Source: UMGS1783 sp900555065 (lineage in GTDB: Bacteria; Bacillota; Clostridia; Oscillospirales; UMGS1783). From it: 64,000 nucleotides of DNA. Under the pieces are notes generated by a model. That model searched no databases. It saw only the letters and a list, made by a program, of their open reading frames with translations, and was not told the DNA's origin. Numbering within the stretch: position 1 is the first letter of the stretch; every line of letters begins with the position of its first letter. The DNA lies in assembly GCA_937991645.1 (NCBI GenBank), contig CALKPL010000004.1, forward strand, positions 32,512 through 96,511, given 5' to 3'. Shown one piece after another: positions 34,985-50,690 of this stretch. Position numbers and translations under genes: made by a program.

Positions 34985-36124
34985 TCATTTTTTCTTGCCA
35001 AATTTACGGGCCGCTTTGAACAGCGTGACGATGTTTTCAGGCGGAACGTCTTCCTGAATGCAGTGGGCGCAAGCAAAGATATATCCGCCGTCCACATTTA
35101 ATATGTCGATAATGCGCTTGGCGTCAGCCTCCACTTCCTCGGCATTTCCAAAGGGGAGCACGGCCTGGGTGTCAAAGCCACCGTGCAGCACGATCTTATC
35201 GCCGAAATCGGCCTTGACGCGTTCCGGTTCCATCCTGGTCGTACCGGGCTGAATGGGATTGAGAATATCTACTCCCGCATAGATCAAATCGTCTATTATG
35301 TCGTATACACTGCCGCAGGAGTGGTGGAGATAGGCGGCGTCCGTAAACTGCTTGGTGTAGTCAATCCGCATTTTCAGATAGGGATTCACATATTTCTGGA
35401 ACATTTCCTTGGAAACAAAGAGACTGTTCTGCGTCGCGAAATCGTCGCCGCTTGCGGTGTAGTGGATATATTTGCCGAGGTAACTGTAATAGATTTCGGT
35501 CACGCGTTTCTGGTATTTCCAGTAGATATCGAAAAACTTCTCTACAAAACCGGGATTGAGCGCCATCTGGATCATGAAATGTTCAAACCCGCACATCCAG
35601 CACCCCAGTTCAAACACGCCGTATACGGGAAGATCCGCGCAGATGACATAGTCCGTCTCCTCGTAAAGGCGTTTGGCCAGCGCCGCCTCACGCGCGAGCG
35701 CTTCGCGGTCGATCGAATCCGGGTCCGGCCAGTCGAACCGGTCCAGGTCCGCTTCCTCCGCACCGCAGAGCGGAAACTTGACAATGTCCCAGTAGAGCCC
35801 TGTAAAAACGCGCTCGATACCGAACTCGTCTATGTAGCGCGTGGGCGACAGATTGCGGTACTGCGAACGCTTCGGCACCTGCACGGCGCCTACGCCGCGC
35901 GTATCGATGTCCAGCGCTTCAAGCAGGCGTTCGTCCAGCCGAACCACCTGGCCCCAGGGCAATACGCCGCCCTTGGGCGGTTCGTAGGGAAACCCGAGAT
36001 GATCGAGCAGCGTATACATACTCATCCCCTGCATGGTGGAAAGGGGACAGCCGCCAAGGTCGAGAATCAGGTCGTCCGGCGTCTGGTGGTTGAGAATCGC
36101 CTTGAAGTTTTCTCTCCGGCCCAT
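34985..36124 (-). CDS. UroD-family (MtaA-like) corrinoid methyltransferase, protein 2
   Basis: From the ATG at 36124 (AAGGAGAG upstream) the protein has 379 residues. It shares the fold and the zinc-type motif with its neighbour (YLHHSCGSVYDIIDDL) and has a downstream Cys pair in FACAHCIQEDVPPEN. Near the start it reads MGRRENFKAILNHQTPDDL, as in UroD-like methyltransferases. It is only distantly similar to the neighbouring paralogue, which fits two different methyl substrates or an MT1/MT2 pair. It is divergent from the PocR-AraC gene, so it is probably regulated by it. Confidence 0.75.
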   Translation of the reverse strand: MGRRENFKAILNHQTPDDLILDLGGCPLSTMQGMSMYTLLDHLGFPYEPPKGGVLPWGQVVRLDERLLEALDIDTRGVGAVQVPKRSQYRNLSPTRYIDEFGIERVFTGLYWDIVKFPLCGAEEADLDRFDWPDPDSIDREALAREAALAKRLYEETDYVICADLPVYGVFELGCWMCGFEHFMIQMALNPGFVEKFFDIYWKYQKRVTEIYYSYLGKYIHYTASGDDFATQNSLFVSKEMFQKYVNPYLKMRIDYTKQFTDAAYLHHSCGSVYDIIDDLIYAGVDILNPIQPGTTRMEPERVKADFGDKIVLHGGFDTQAVLPFGNAEEVEADAKRIIDILNVDGGYIFACAHCIQEDVPPENIVTLFKAARKFGKKK

Positions 36125-36304
36125 GGAATCTCTCCTTTTGTCATAATATTGTTGTGTACAGAACAGGCTTTTTGTGCTATACTGTTGTCGCAACGTATGG
36201 AATATTATTTGTATTTGATTTTACAATAGCACACTGCAAACGGCTCTGTCAATAGAACCGCGCATATGTATTTGTAAAAGAAAACGGCTCATTTAAACGT
36301 TTTT

Positions 36305-36333
36305 TTGACATCCGGTTTCGTGAAGGCAAAATA
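36305..36333 (+). promoter_or_regulatory. Possible promoter of the PocR-AraC regulator
   Basis: TTGACA at 36305-36310 is 17 bp from the weak AAAATA at 36328-36333. A short inverted repeat AATCC-N5-GGATT follows near 36362-36376. No cobalamin riboswitch could be recognised in the 275-bp divergent spacer. Confidence 0.4.
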
Positions 36334-36399
36334 GTACAATGAAACGCAAAATATTTCAATCAATCCGCGGTGGATTGCCGTACAATATAGGTGAAACAG

Positions 36400-37662
36400 A
36401 TGGAACAGATGAAAAATGACGCTGCGAATAAAATCGCGCTTACCGTGGAAAACGCGTGTAATGTTTCGTGCCGCGCCATCCGTCCGAATCAGTCGAGGCA
36501 GCTGCCGGACTGCACGTTCTGCCGGCTGTGCAGCGCGGAACAGTACCGTACCGGGCGTGCGCGGAAATGCGAGGGGATCGTCAACTACGCGTATTACCAG
36601 TCCGAAAAGTGGGGCGGGAAATACGAGTTTTTGTGCCCTGCCGGCTGCGCGTTTATCGCGGTTCTGCTCAGACAGAACGACGAGGACGGAATCGCCATGC
36701 TGACCGGCCCGTTTCTAATGGTGGAGCTGGACGATTTCTGTGAAAACGATCTGTCCGTTCTGTTTCAGGCCGAGCCCTCGTCCGAAGTGGTCCGCGCTGC
36801 GGCTGCGCTGCCGTATATCGACTGCCGGCGCGTTCCGTATATTACGGATATGATGTTTATGCTGTGCGGGTATGTGAGCGGCAGAGAAATTATCGACCTG
36901 CAGGTGATGGAGTATTCAGCCAAAAGCCAGAGCGAGGTTTTCAGCGCGATTGAAAAAATCAAAGAGGACGGACGGGCCGATTACATATATCCGATCGAGA
37001 TGGAAGGGCGGCTGCGCTCTTATATCGCGCACGGCGACCGTACCGGCGCGCAGAACACCCTGAACGAGATCTTGGGGCACATCTACTTTTCCGCGGGCGC
37101 GGATTTCTCAGCGTTGAAGGCGCGCGTGGTAGAGCTGCTGGCGCTGTTGTCCCGCGCGGCAATCGAGGGCGGCGCAAGCGTGAGCGAGGTGTTCGGCATC
37201 AATACGGACTACATCGACAAGGTCCTGTCCTTCGACAGCATAGACCGGCTCAACTACTGGCTGGCGCATGCGCTGGTCCGCTATACGGCGACCGTGTTCC
37301 CGCAGGCGGACACAAGACACGGTGACATTTTAAAAAAAGTAATGCGCTATATCCATAAAAACTGCGCCGAAAAGCTGACGCTAAACGAGATTGCCGACCA
37401 TGTGAACTATTCCGTTTCCTATCTCTCCCGCATCTTCAAGGAGGAAACGGGGGAGAGCGTCACAGCCTATGTTAACCGCGTGCGCATTGAGCGGGCAAAG
37501 GCGCTGCTTGCGAATGACGCGCTGACGCTCACTGAAATTGCGTCCCTGTCCGGGTTCGAGGACCAGAGCTATTTCAACAAGGTGTTCAAGCGGGTCTACG
37601 GCGAAACGCCGGGCAGATTCAGAGCCAAGCTCAGCGGGAGCGGCTATCACCACGTTTCATAG
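36400..37662 (+). CDS. AraC regulator with N-terminal PocR ligand-sensing domain
   Basis: From the ATG at 36400 the protein has about 420 residues. GTG at 36391 is an alternative. The N-terminal part (about 8-165) is a Cys-rich PocR-type domain with CTFCRLCSAEQ, RKCEGIVNYAYY and FLCPAGCAFI, related to the domain that senses small diols or corrinoid substrates. A middle helical region follows, then two AraC helix-turn-helix motifs (LTLNEIADHVNYSVSYLSRIF and LTEIASLSGFEDQSYFNKVF). It sits between the divergent methyltransferase genes and the corrinoid protein, so it most likely senses the methylated substrate or its product. Confidence 0.85.
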   Translation: MEQMKNDAANKIALTVENACNVSCRAIRPNQSRQLPDCTFCRLCSAEQYRTGRARKCEGIVNYAYYQSEKWGGKYEFLCPAGCAFIAVLLRQNDEDGIAMLTGPFLMVELDDFCENDLSVLFQAEPSSEVVRAAAALPYIDCRRVPYITDMMFMLCGYVSGREIIDLQVMEYSAKSQSEVFSAIEKIKEDGRADYIYPIEMEGRLRSYIAHGDRTGAQNTLNEILGHIYFSAGADFSALKARVVELLALLSRAAIEGGASVSEVFGINTDYIDKVLSFDSIDRLNYWLAHALVRYTATVFPQADTRHGDILKKVMRYIHKNCAEKLTLNEIADHVNYSVSYLSRIFKEETGESVTAYVNRVRIERAKALLANDALTLTEIASLSGFEDQSYFNKVFKRVYGETPGRFRAKLSGSGYHHVS

Positions 37663-37705
37663 GGACTCACCTAAACGATATAATACTGATAATGGAGGAG
37701 ACAAA

Positions 37706-38338
37706 ATGAGCAAGCTTGAAGAAATGAAGACTTTCCTGCAGCAGGGCAGAGCAAACAACGTAAAGCAGCTGGCTGCCGAAGCGCTGGAAGAGGGCATTCC
37801 CGCGGCGGAGATTCTGGAGCAGGGCCTGCTTGCCGGCATGAATATTGTCGGCGAAAAGTTCAAGAACGGTGAGGCCTATATTCCGGAGGTCCTTATTGCC
37901 GCGCGCGCCATGAACGCGGGCATGGAAGTGCTCAAGCCGGCCCTTGCGGGCGACGCGACCCAGATTAAGGGGAAAGCTGTAATCGGCACCGTCAAGGGCG
38001 ACCTGCACGACATTGGCAAAAATATCGTGAAAATCATGTTCGAGGGCAAGGGCATTGAGGTAATCGACCTCGGCGTCGACGTTCCGCCCGAGAAATTCGT
38101 TGACACCGCGATAGCGGAGAACGCGCGTATTATCGGCTGTTCCGCCCTGCTGACGACGACCATGGCCGTGATGAAGGACGTTGTCGACTACGCGGAGAAG
38201 AAAGGCGTGCGCGACCAGGTGAAAATTATGATCGGCGGCGCGCCGGTTACGGACAACTTCTGCCAGTCGATCGGCGCTGACGCATACACGAGCGACGCCG
38301 CTTCCGCTGCGGAAAAGGCGATTGAGCTGCTCGCGTAA
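37706..38338 (+). CDS. Corrinoid (cobalamin-binding) methyl-carrier protein
   Basis: This 210-residue protein has the MtbC/MttC/MtaC two-domain layout. An N-terminal helical cap (about 1-88) precedes a Rossmann-type B12-binding domain with the base-off motif GDLHDIGKNIV, whose His is the lower axial cobalt ligand, then LGVDVPPEKF and IGGAPVT. It shuttles a methyl group between two methyltransferases. The ATG at 37706 follows TGGAGGAGAC, 43 bp after the regulator gene. A terminator hairpin follows before the activator gene. Confidence 0.92.
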   Translation: MSKLEEMKTFLQQGRANNVKQLAAEALEEGIPAAEILEQGLLAGMNIVGEKFKNGEAYIPEVLIAARAMNAGMEVLKPALAGDATQIKGKAVIGTVKGDLHDIGKNIVKIMFEGKGIEVIDLGVDVPPEKFVDTAIAENARIIGCSALLTTTMAVMKDVVDYAEKKGVRDQVKIMIGGAPVTDNFCQSIGADAYTSDAASAAEKAIELLA

Positions 38339-38366
38339 AGAGAGCGCATCACAAAAACACATGTAC

Positions 38367-38417
38367 CCGATGCGGGCGTTAGGGCGTTTCCCGACGCGCC
38401 CGCATCGGCTTTTTATT
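38367..38417 (+). terminator. Terminator or attenuator between corrinoid protein and activator genes
   Basis: Long arms CCGATGCGGGCG and CGCCCGCATCGG are followed by CTTTTTATTT. It lies only 18 bp before the activator start, so partial read-through would set a high carrier-to-activator ratio. Confidence 0.8.
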
Positions 38418-38434
38418 TCGATAGAGGATAGCGT

Positions 38435-39808
38435 ATGAATAACGAGAAAGCTCCGGCCCCCGAGTGCAGGGGGCAATGCCTGTTTGGGAAGTGTCCGTTT
38501 GAGCGCTGTATCCGCGCCAGGAAAGCGAGCGGCGGTCCGTCCGCCGCCGCGCAGAAGGCGGGGATGGAGATTCTCACCAGCGCCGGCGCGTTGCCGCGCG
38601 GCGACCGTCGGGGGCTGGGTATTGCCGTCGACATCGGGACGACGACGATCGCCGCCGCGCTGTACGATCTGGACGCAGGCAGGCCGCTTGCGGTGCAAAG
38701 CTGTGTAAACGGACAGTACCGGTACGGCCTGGACGTACTCTCCCGGATCCAGTACAGCACCGCTGAGCCGGACGGCCTGGCCGCGCTGAAACAGACGGTG
38801 GTTTCGGATCTCAACGCGTTGACGGACGGCCTCTGCGCCGCCGCTTTGTGCGCACCGGAGGACGTCGCCTGCGCCTGTGTTACGGGAAACACAACCATGC
38901 TCTGCCTGCTGACGGGGATCTCGCCCGCGTCGATGGGCGTTTCACCGTTCACAGCGCCGTCTTTATTCGGAGAATGGCGGACGGGCGCAGACCTGGGCCT
39001 CTGTGTAAAAAATGCGGACGTATACCTTGCGGATTGTATCAGCTCGTTTGTGGGCGGGGATATCAGCTGCGCCGTGCTGCGTTCGTCCATGCTGGAGAAG
39101 GGAAAAAAATCGCTGCTGCTGGATATCGGCACGAACGGCGAGGTCGTCCTCTTTGACGGAAGCGCGCTGCTCGTCACATCCACTGCCGCAGGCCCCGCTT
39201 TTGAAGGCGCGACCATCTCATGCGGCAGCGCGGCGGTTGCGGGCGCGGCGTCGCACGCCTACCTTGCAGGCGGGAAGTTCCACTTTTCCGTTATCGGCGG
39301 CGGCGAACCGCAGAGCCTGTGCGGTTCCGCGCTGATCGACGCCGCGTCAATCCTGCTGGAGGCGGGAATCCTGGACGAAAGCGGGCGGCTTACCAGCGGC
39401 GCGGCTGCGTCGGAATACCGGCTGAGCGAAAAAATCGCGATTACGCAGAAGGACGTGCGCGAGCTGCAGACGGCAAAGGCCGCTGTCGCGGCGGGCGTGC
39501 GTACGCTGCTGCACGAGGGCGGCGTCGGCTTCGGCGAGCTGGACGCGGTGTACCTCGCGGGCGGGTTCGGAAACTATATGGACGCGGAAAGCGCGGTGCG
39601 GATCGGGCTGCTGCCCGCGTCTCTTGCCGGGCGGATCGTGCCTGTCGGCAACGCGGCCATGGGCGGCGCGGCGCTGATTCTGGCTGACAGTGAAAACGAG
39701 CGCGCCTGCGCGCGGATCGCCCGCATGGGCGCGCATGTGGAGCTGGGAAGCAATCCGTATTTTATGGAGCAGTATATAGACTGTATGATGCTCGGTCCGG
39801 CGGACTGA
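38435..39808 (+). CDS. Reductive activator of corrinoid proteins (RACo/RamA-like ASKHA ATPase)
   Basis: This 457-residue protein has the ASKHA phosphate-binding AVDIGTTTIAAALYDL (near 68-83), then GNTTMLCLLTG, LLDIGTNGEVVL and YLAGGFGNYMD. This is the C-terminal module of RACo-type activators that reduce Co(II) corrinoids with ATP. It lacks the N-terminal plant-type ferredoxin domain of RACo. In its place a short four-Cys segment is seen (Cys11, 15, 20 and 25 in CRGQCLFGKCPFERC), which could bind an Fe-S cluster. It follows the corrinoid carrier and precedes the MetH-activation-like gene. Confidence 0.85.
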   Translation: MNNEKAPAPECRGQCLFGKCPFERCIRARKASGGPSAAAQKAGMEILTSAGALPRGDRRGLGIAVDIGTTTIAAALYDLDAGRPLAVQSCVNGQYRYGLDVLSRIQYSTAEPDGLAALKQTVVSDLNALTDGLCAAALCAPEDVACACVTGNTTMLCLLTGISPASMGVSPFTAPSLFGEWRTGADLGLCVKNADVYLADCISSFVGGDISCAVLRSSMLEKGKKSLLLDIGTNGEVVLFDGSALLVTSTAAGPAFEGATISCGSAAVAGAASHAYLAGGKFHFSVIGGGEPQSLCGSALIDAASILLEAGILDESGRLTSGAAASEYRLSEKIAITQKDVRELQTAKAAVAAGVRTLLHEGGVGFGELDAVYLAGGFGNYMDAESAVRIGLLPASLAGRIVPVGNAAMGGAALILADSENERACARIARMGAHVELGSNPYFMEQYIDCMMLGPAD

Positions 39809-39834
39809 GCGATGGACTGGAGGAGGAACGCGCT

Positions 39835-40539
39835 GTGGAAATGTTGATACGCGACGCCGGCGCCAGGATAGAGCTGGACGCACTGTTTGAAAAGCTTGCC
39901 ATTGTACGGGGCGCAGACGAAGAGACGGACGCGCTGGTAGAGCGGCTGTTCGCCGATGCGGAAAAAATTGCCTGTCCCAAGGCCTTTTACCGGCAGGCGA
40001 ATGTGGACGAGATCCATGAAAATTACGCGGTTGTGGACGGCGTACGGTTCTCTTCGCCTCTTGTCAGCCGCAATCTGGGAACAGAAAACAAGACGGTCTA
40101 TCCCTATACCGCAACCTGCGGCAGGGAACTGTATGAATGGGCCAAGTCGCTGACCGATTTTTACGAGCAGTATATCGCGGACTGCGTGATGGAGCTGTAT
40201 CTGCGCCGAATTATGGGAACGCTGCACGACGAGGTGAAACGCGTCCACTTTGCGGGCCGGGATATGTCCGCTATGGCGCCGGGATCGCTCGAAACCTGGC
40301 CGATCAGCGAACAGGTTCCGCTGTTCACATTGCTCGGCAAGGGCGCGGTAGAAGCGGGAGTGGAAGTATCGGAGTCATTTTTGCTGTACCCGATCAAGTC
40401 GGTCAGCGGGTTCTATTTTTCCGCGGCGCAGCATTTTGAAAACTGCGCCATGTGCCCGCGCATCGACTGCCCGAACCGCCGCGCGCCTTTTGACGAGGCG
40501 CTATCCATGCTTGCAATGGGCGGCGGATGCGGTGTATAA
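39835..40539 (+). CDS. Vitamin B12-dependent methionine synthase activation domain-like protein
   Basis: This 234-residue protein starts at GTG 39835, with AGGAGG eight bases upstream. The central region (SRNLGTENKTVYPYTATCG, then FYEQYIADCVMELYLRRI) resembles the MetH reactivation domain, often found alone beside corrinoid methyltransferases. It ends with four cysteines (NCAMCPRIDCPNRR and a final GGGCGV), suggesting metal or Fe-S binding. It probably helps keep the corrinoid active. It lies 26 bp after the activator gene. Confidence 0.75.
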   Translation: MEMLIRDAGARIELDALFEKLAIVRGADEETDALVERLFADAEKIACPKAFYRQANVDEIHENYAVVDGVRFSSPLVSRNLGTENKTVYPYTATCGRELYEWAKSLTDFYEQYIADCVMELYLRRIMGTLHDEVKRVHFAGRDMSAMAPGSLETWPISEQVPLFTLLGKGAVEAGVEVSESFLLYPIKSVSGFYFSAAQHFENCAMCPRIDCPNRRAPFDEALSMLAMGGGCGV

Positions 40540-40616
40540 TAGAGATGCGGGCGAAGGCGGCTGCCGGTCTGAACGGATTTAGCGCGCTGTTCGCCTATGC
40601 GGAAAGGAGAATGCAT

Positions 40617-40865
40617 ATGCGGCGGCTTATTGCTGCGATTCCGGCTACGGGAGACCATTTCCCGCTGATTCTGGTACTCGTCGGGCTTGTGCTCGCCGCC
40701 GGCCTGTGCGCAGCGCTGCTGATCCTTCGCGTAAAAGCCAGAAAACGCGCGGAAGCGGAGCCGACGGAAGAGCAGGCGCTGCACGGAGACGCGACGGATC
40801 AGCAAATGCGGGAAAACGACAACAACGGCTGGGAAGCGGAGCAGGACGGGGACGAGCGGTCCTAA
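40617..40865 (+). CDS. Small single-helix membrane protein with sortase-like motif at its N-terminus
   Basis: This 82-residue protein begins at ATG 40617 (GGAAAGGAGA upstream). ATG 40611 is also possible. Residues 8-13 read IPATGD, followed at once by a hydrophobic helix and basic KARKR, exactly the arrangement of a C-terminal sorting signal. An acidic tail of about 40 residues follows. Function is not known. Confidence 0.55.
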   Translation: MRRLIAAIPATGDHFPLILVLVGLVLAAGLCAALLILRVKARKRAEAEPTEEQALHGDATDQQMRENDNNGWEAEQDGDERS

Positions 40866-40905
40866 GACGTACCGGCCGGGATTTCTCGTGCAAGGAGAGA
40901 AAAAC

Positions 40906-41169
40906 ATGATATTGCCCTGGAACAGGCGGGAAGCGTACGTGACAATGTCGATGCAGAAACAGGCGGAAGTGCGCGACCGGCTCACTGCGGGCGGCGTTGC
41001 GTACATCCTGCGCACTGTCAACCGCAACAGTCCGTCGCCGTTTTATTCGTCCCGGGCGCGGACGGGAACGTTCGGCCAGGATGCGCAGCTTTTTTGCACC
41101 TATATTTTCTATGTTGCAAAAAAGGACCTGCGCAAGGCGAAGCTTTTGCTCGGCGGCCAGGGCGCATAG
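40906..41169 (+). CDS. Small conserved protein, DUF2007-like
   Basis: This 87-residue protein starts at ATG 40906 with AAGGAGAG upstream. The sequence (MILPWNRREAYVTMSMQ, then VAYILRTVNRNS and CTYIFYVAKKDLRKAKLLL) has the alternating pattern of small signal-transducing proteins that cover about 70-90 residues and end in a D-x-x-(K/R)-A helix. It follows the small membrane protein by 40 bp. No specific role can be assigned. Confidence 0.65.
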   Translation: MILPWNRREAYVTMSMQKQAEVRDRLTAGGVAYILRTVNRNSPSPFYSSRARTGTFGQDAQLFCTYIFYVAKKDLRKAKLLLGGQGA

Positions 41170-41272
41170 CAAGCGCCTGCGCCGGCGCAGGATACGGCGG
41201 ATGTTGGGGGCGCGGTTTCCCCATAGCCTGCTGACAATATGTTCTGTTTAATATAAACCAAAGATAGTAGCC

Positions 41273-41301
41273 TTTACTCTTTTGGCCTGAAATAGTATAA
41301 T
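41273..41301 (+). promoter_or_regulatory. Promoter of the amidohydrolase gene
   Basis: TTTACT at 41273-41278 and TATAAT at 41296-41301 have a 17-bp spacer, 39 bp before the start codon. Confidence 0.7.
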
Positions 41302-41340
41302 ATTGTATTATAATTTTGCAGGACAGAGGAAGAAGGCACT

Positions 41341-42159
41341 ATGTCGGAACTGAAAAACAGAGGTTACCGCGTGATCGACGCGCACGCGCATATTTTTCCC
41401 GAGAAGATTGCGGCCAAGGCTGCGTCCGCCATTGGCGATTTTTATGATATTTCCATGCACCACGCCGGTCTGCTCAGTGAGCTGACCGGTTTTGGCGCGC
41501 AATGCGGGATTGCGGGATTTCTCGTCTCATCGACCGCGACGGTGCCGCATCAGGTGCCGTCGATTAACAATTTTATTCACGCGAGCTGCGCGGACAATCC
41601 GAATCTGGTCGGGTTCGGCTCTCTGCATCCGGATTACGAAGGCTATGCGCAGGAGCTGGACCGCATGGTTGAAATCGGCCTGCGGGGCGTGAAACTGCAC
41701 CCTGATTTTCAAAAGTTTGCAATCGACGATTCAAAGGTCTATCCTATTTACGATAGCATCCGTGCCCATGGACTGCCCATTCTGATGCATATGGGGGACG
41801 ACCGGTACGACTATTCTCATCCAAAGCGTCTTGCGCGGATGCTGGAGGATTTTCCCGGCCTTGTGGTGATCGCCGCTCATTTCGGAGGATATCAGAGCTG
41901 GGACGAGGTGCCCCGCTATCTTGCGGGCCGTCCGGACCTGTACTTTGACACTTCCAGTTCGCTCGCGTTTATCTCCCGGGATCAGGCGCGCAGCCTGATC
42001 GAGCTGATCGGGGAGGATCGGTTCTTTTTCGGGACGGACTATCCCATGTGGTCGCCGGGCGAGGAGCTCGACCGTTTCTTTGCGCTGGAGCTGACCGATG
42101 CGCAGAACCGTAAGATTCTGTATGACAATTTCGCCCGCTTATTCCATATTGACGGATGA
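41341..42159 (+). CDS. Amidohydrolase-family (Amidohydro_2) metal-dependent hydrolase
   Basis: This 272-residue TIM-barrel protein shows the family metal motifs in order: DAHAHIF near the start, GVKLHPDF, PILMHMGD, VIAAHFGG and FFGTDYPMW with the catalytic-type Asp. Relatives include decarboxylases and hydrolases of small carboxylates, so the substrate is open. It has its own promoter. Its link with the corrinoid locus is only proximity. Confidence 0.85.
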   Translation: MSELKNRGYRVIDAHAHIFPEKIAAKAASAIGDFYDISMHHAGLLSELTGFGAQCGIAGFLVSSTATVPHQVPSINNFIHASCADNPNLVGFGSLHPDYEGYAQELDRMVEIGLRGVKLHPDFQKFAIDDSKVYPIYDSIRAHGLPILMHMGDDRYDYSHPKRLARMLEDFPGLVVIAAHFGGYQSWDEVPRYLAGRPDLYFDTSSSLAFISRDQARSLIELIGEDRFFFGTDYPMWSPGEELDRFFALELTDAQNRKILYDNFARLFHIDG

Positions 42160-42303
42160 ATCAACAGGGTTTTCACAGGTTTTTCCGCATTTACGTCGGG
42201 ACGTCTCGATGGAATCCGACAACGTTCGCTGCCGCGTATTGCGGTTTGTCGCGAACGGTGACGCGTGGGCGGGTTTTCCGGCGTTTTTTGCGATAAGTTG
42301 CTG

Positions 42304-42331
42304 TTTACAAATTGAAACTGATCTGTATAAT
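42304..42331 (+). promoter_or_regulatory. Promoter of the small Cys-rich protein gene
   Basis: TTTACA at 42304-42309 and TATAAT at 42326-42331 have a 16-bp spacer, 33 bp before the start codon. Confidence 0.7.
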
Positions 42332-42364
42332 AAAACTATAATGTACAGACGGGGGGACGAATGG

Positions 42365-42574
42365 ATGTTTTCAAAAGACAACGCGCAGGTGTGCGCTCTG
42401 TGTGAACATGGCACCCAGCTGCAGAATGTGAACCATGTGCTTTGCAGAAAAAAAGGCGTCGTTTTGGCCACTTACAGATGCCGTAAATTCGCATATGATC
42501 CGCTCAAGCGCGAACCGAAGCGTATATCTGTACTGAACAGCGGATACACGCCGGAGGATTTTTCGATCACCTGA
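42365..42574 (+). CDS. Small conserved four-cysteine protein, probable zinc binder
   Basis: This 69-residue protein starts at ATG 42365, with GGGGGGACGA upstream. It has CALCEHG near the N-terminus, then VLCRKKGVV and YRCRKFAYDPLKR, giving a C-x2-C...C...C pattern typical of a small zinc-ribbon. The form is one I associate with short hypothetical proteins of Clostridia, but no function is known. It has its own promoter and terminator. Confidence 0.75.
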   Translation: MFSKDNAQVCALCEHGTQLQNVNHVLCRKKGVVLATYRCRKFAYDPLKREPKRISVLNSGYTPEDFSIT

Positions 42575-42645
42575 TGACAACAGCGCAGCGGCATGAACTG
42601 CTTTGCCGCGGCCCTTTTGAAACCCGAATGAGAACGAGATCTGAA

Positions 42646-42682
42646 AAAAAGACAGAGGAGCAAAGCTCACTCTGTCTTTTTC
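42646..42682 (+). terminator. Terminator before the rpoB region
   Basis: The hairpin AAAAAGACAGAG...CTCTGTCTTTTT has an inner GAGC/GCTC stem and follows the small four-Cys gene. The A/T ends allow function in either direction. Confidence 0.85.
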
Positions 42683-42684
42683 AC

Positions 42685-43036
42685 TTTCAAAAGGCGGCCG
42701 GCCCAGGATAGCAGGTCCGCCTGCGGCGGTTGCCGGCCTCCGAGGGCGAGGTTTTTGATCCGGGAACCTGTGCGGGGACCAAAAGAACGCCTCTTTGCCA
42801 GAGGCCGGGAGAATGTGCAGGTTAAATATGGTATAATATAAAAAAAATGGGTCAATAAATATTGACACAACTCTTTATATATGTTACAATGCTAAATTGA
42901 TATTATAATGCCTATTTATATGCATTGCTCTGCTTTATTGTGGATTATAGCACAGTATTGGGGACTGGTCAAGAGAAAATAGGAATTTGGTTATCAACTG
43001 CGGTTCACAAATTATCTATGGGAGTGATTGCTTGTT
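42685..43036 (+). promoter_or_regulatory. rpoB promoter and leader
   Basis: The 350-bp gap has no gene. TTGACA at 42862-42867 and TACAAT at 42885-42890 have a 17-bp spacer, and a 5' leader of about 140 bases precedes rpoB. I see no ribosomal-protein gene and no clear L10-type leader. The sequence before the promoter is intergenic, with nothing recognised. Confidence 0.8.
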
Positions 43037-46765
<3,729 letters not shown>

Positions 46766-46788
46766 GGGAGAGAAGGGATTGCGTGAGT

Positions 46789-50340
<3,552 letters not shown>

Positions 50341-50395
50341 CAATACCGGCCCGAAACTATATAATATTTGACGTATGCGAAGCGAGGTGCAGGCG

Positions 50396-50647
50396 GTGGA
50401 AACGGAGCTCTTTGCAGGAAAACCGGTCGTCACCGGCCTCAAGCAGGCGCGCCGCGCCGTCATGGACGGCAGAGCCGCCGCAGTCTATATCGCGAGCGAC
50501 GCGGAGGACAGGATCCAAGCGCCGCTTCGCGCGCTTTGCGCAGATCGCTGCGTTTCGGTTTGTTCCGAGTTTACCATGGAACAGCTCGGCAGAGCCGCCG
50601 GGATCGCGGTGGGCGCCGCGGCCTGCGCAGTCTTGCATTCAGCTTAG
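50396..50647 (+). CDS. L7Ae-family ribosomal/K-turn binding protein (YbxF-like)
   Basis: From GTG 50396 (GAGGTG six bases upstream) the protein has 83 residues. ATG 50375 is an alternative without a ribosome site. The LKQARRAVMDGRAAAVYIASDA start and the GIAVGAAACAVL end match the L7Ae/L30e fold. In Bacillus the equivalent gene lies between rpoC and rpsL, the position seen here. It probably binds kink-turn RNA. Confidence 0.85.
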   Translation: METELFAGKPVVTGLKQARRAVMDGRAAAVYIASDAEDRIQAPLRALCADRCVSVCSEFTMEQLGRAAGIAVGAAACAVLHSA

Positions 50648-50690
50648 TACCTTTTTTAATACTAAGAATATTACAGGGAGGAGGTGTCAT

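Noticed and set aside
36125..36399. Cobalamin riboswitch before the corrinoid genes
   Set aside because: No B12-box-like segment or large multi-helix pattern was found in the 275-bp spacer.
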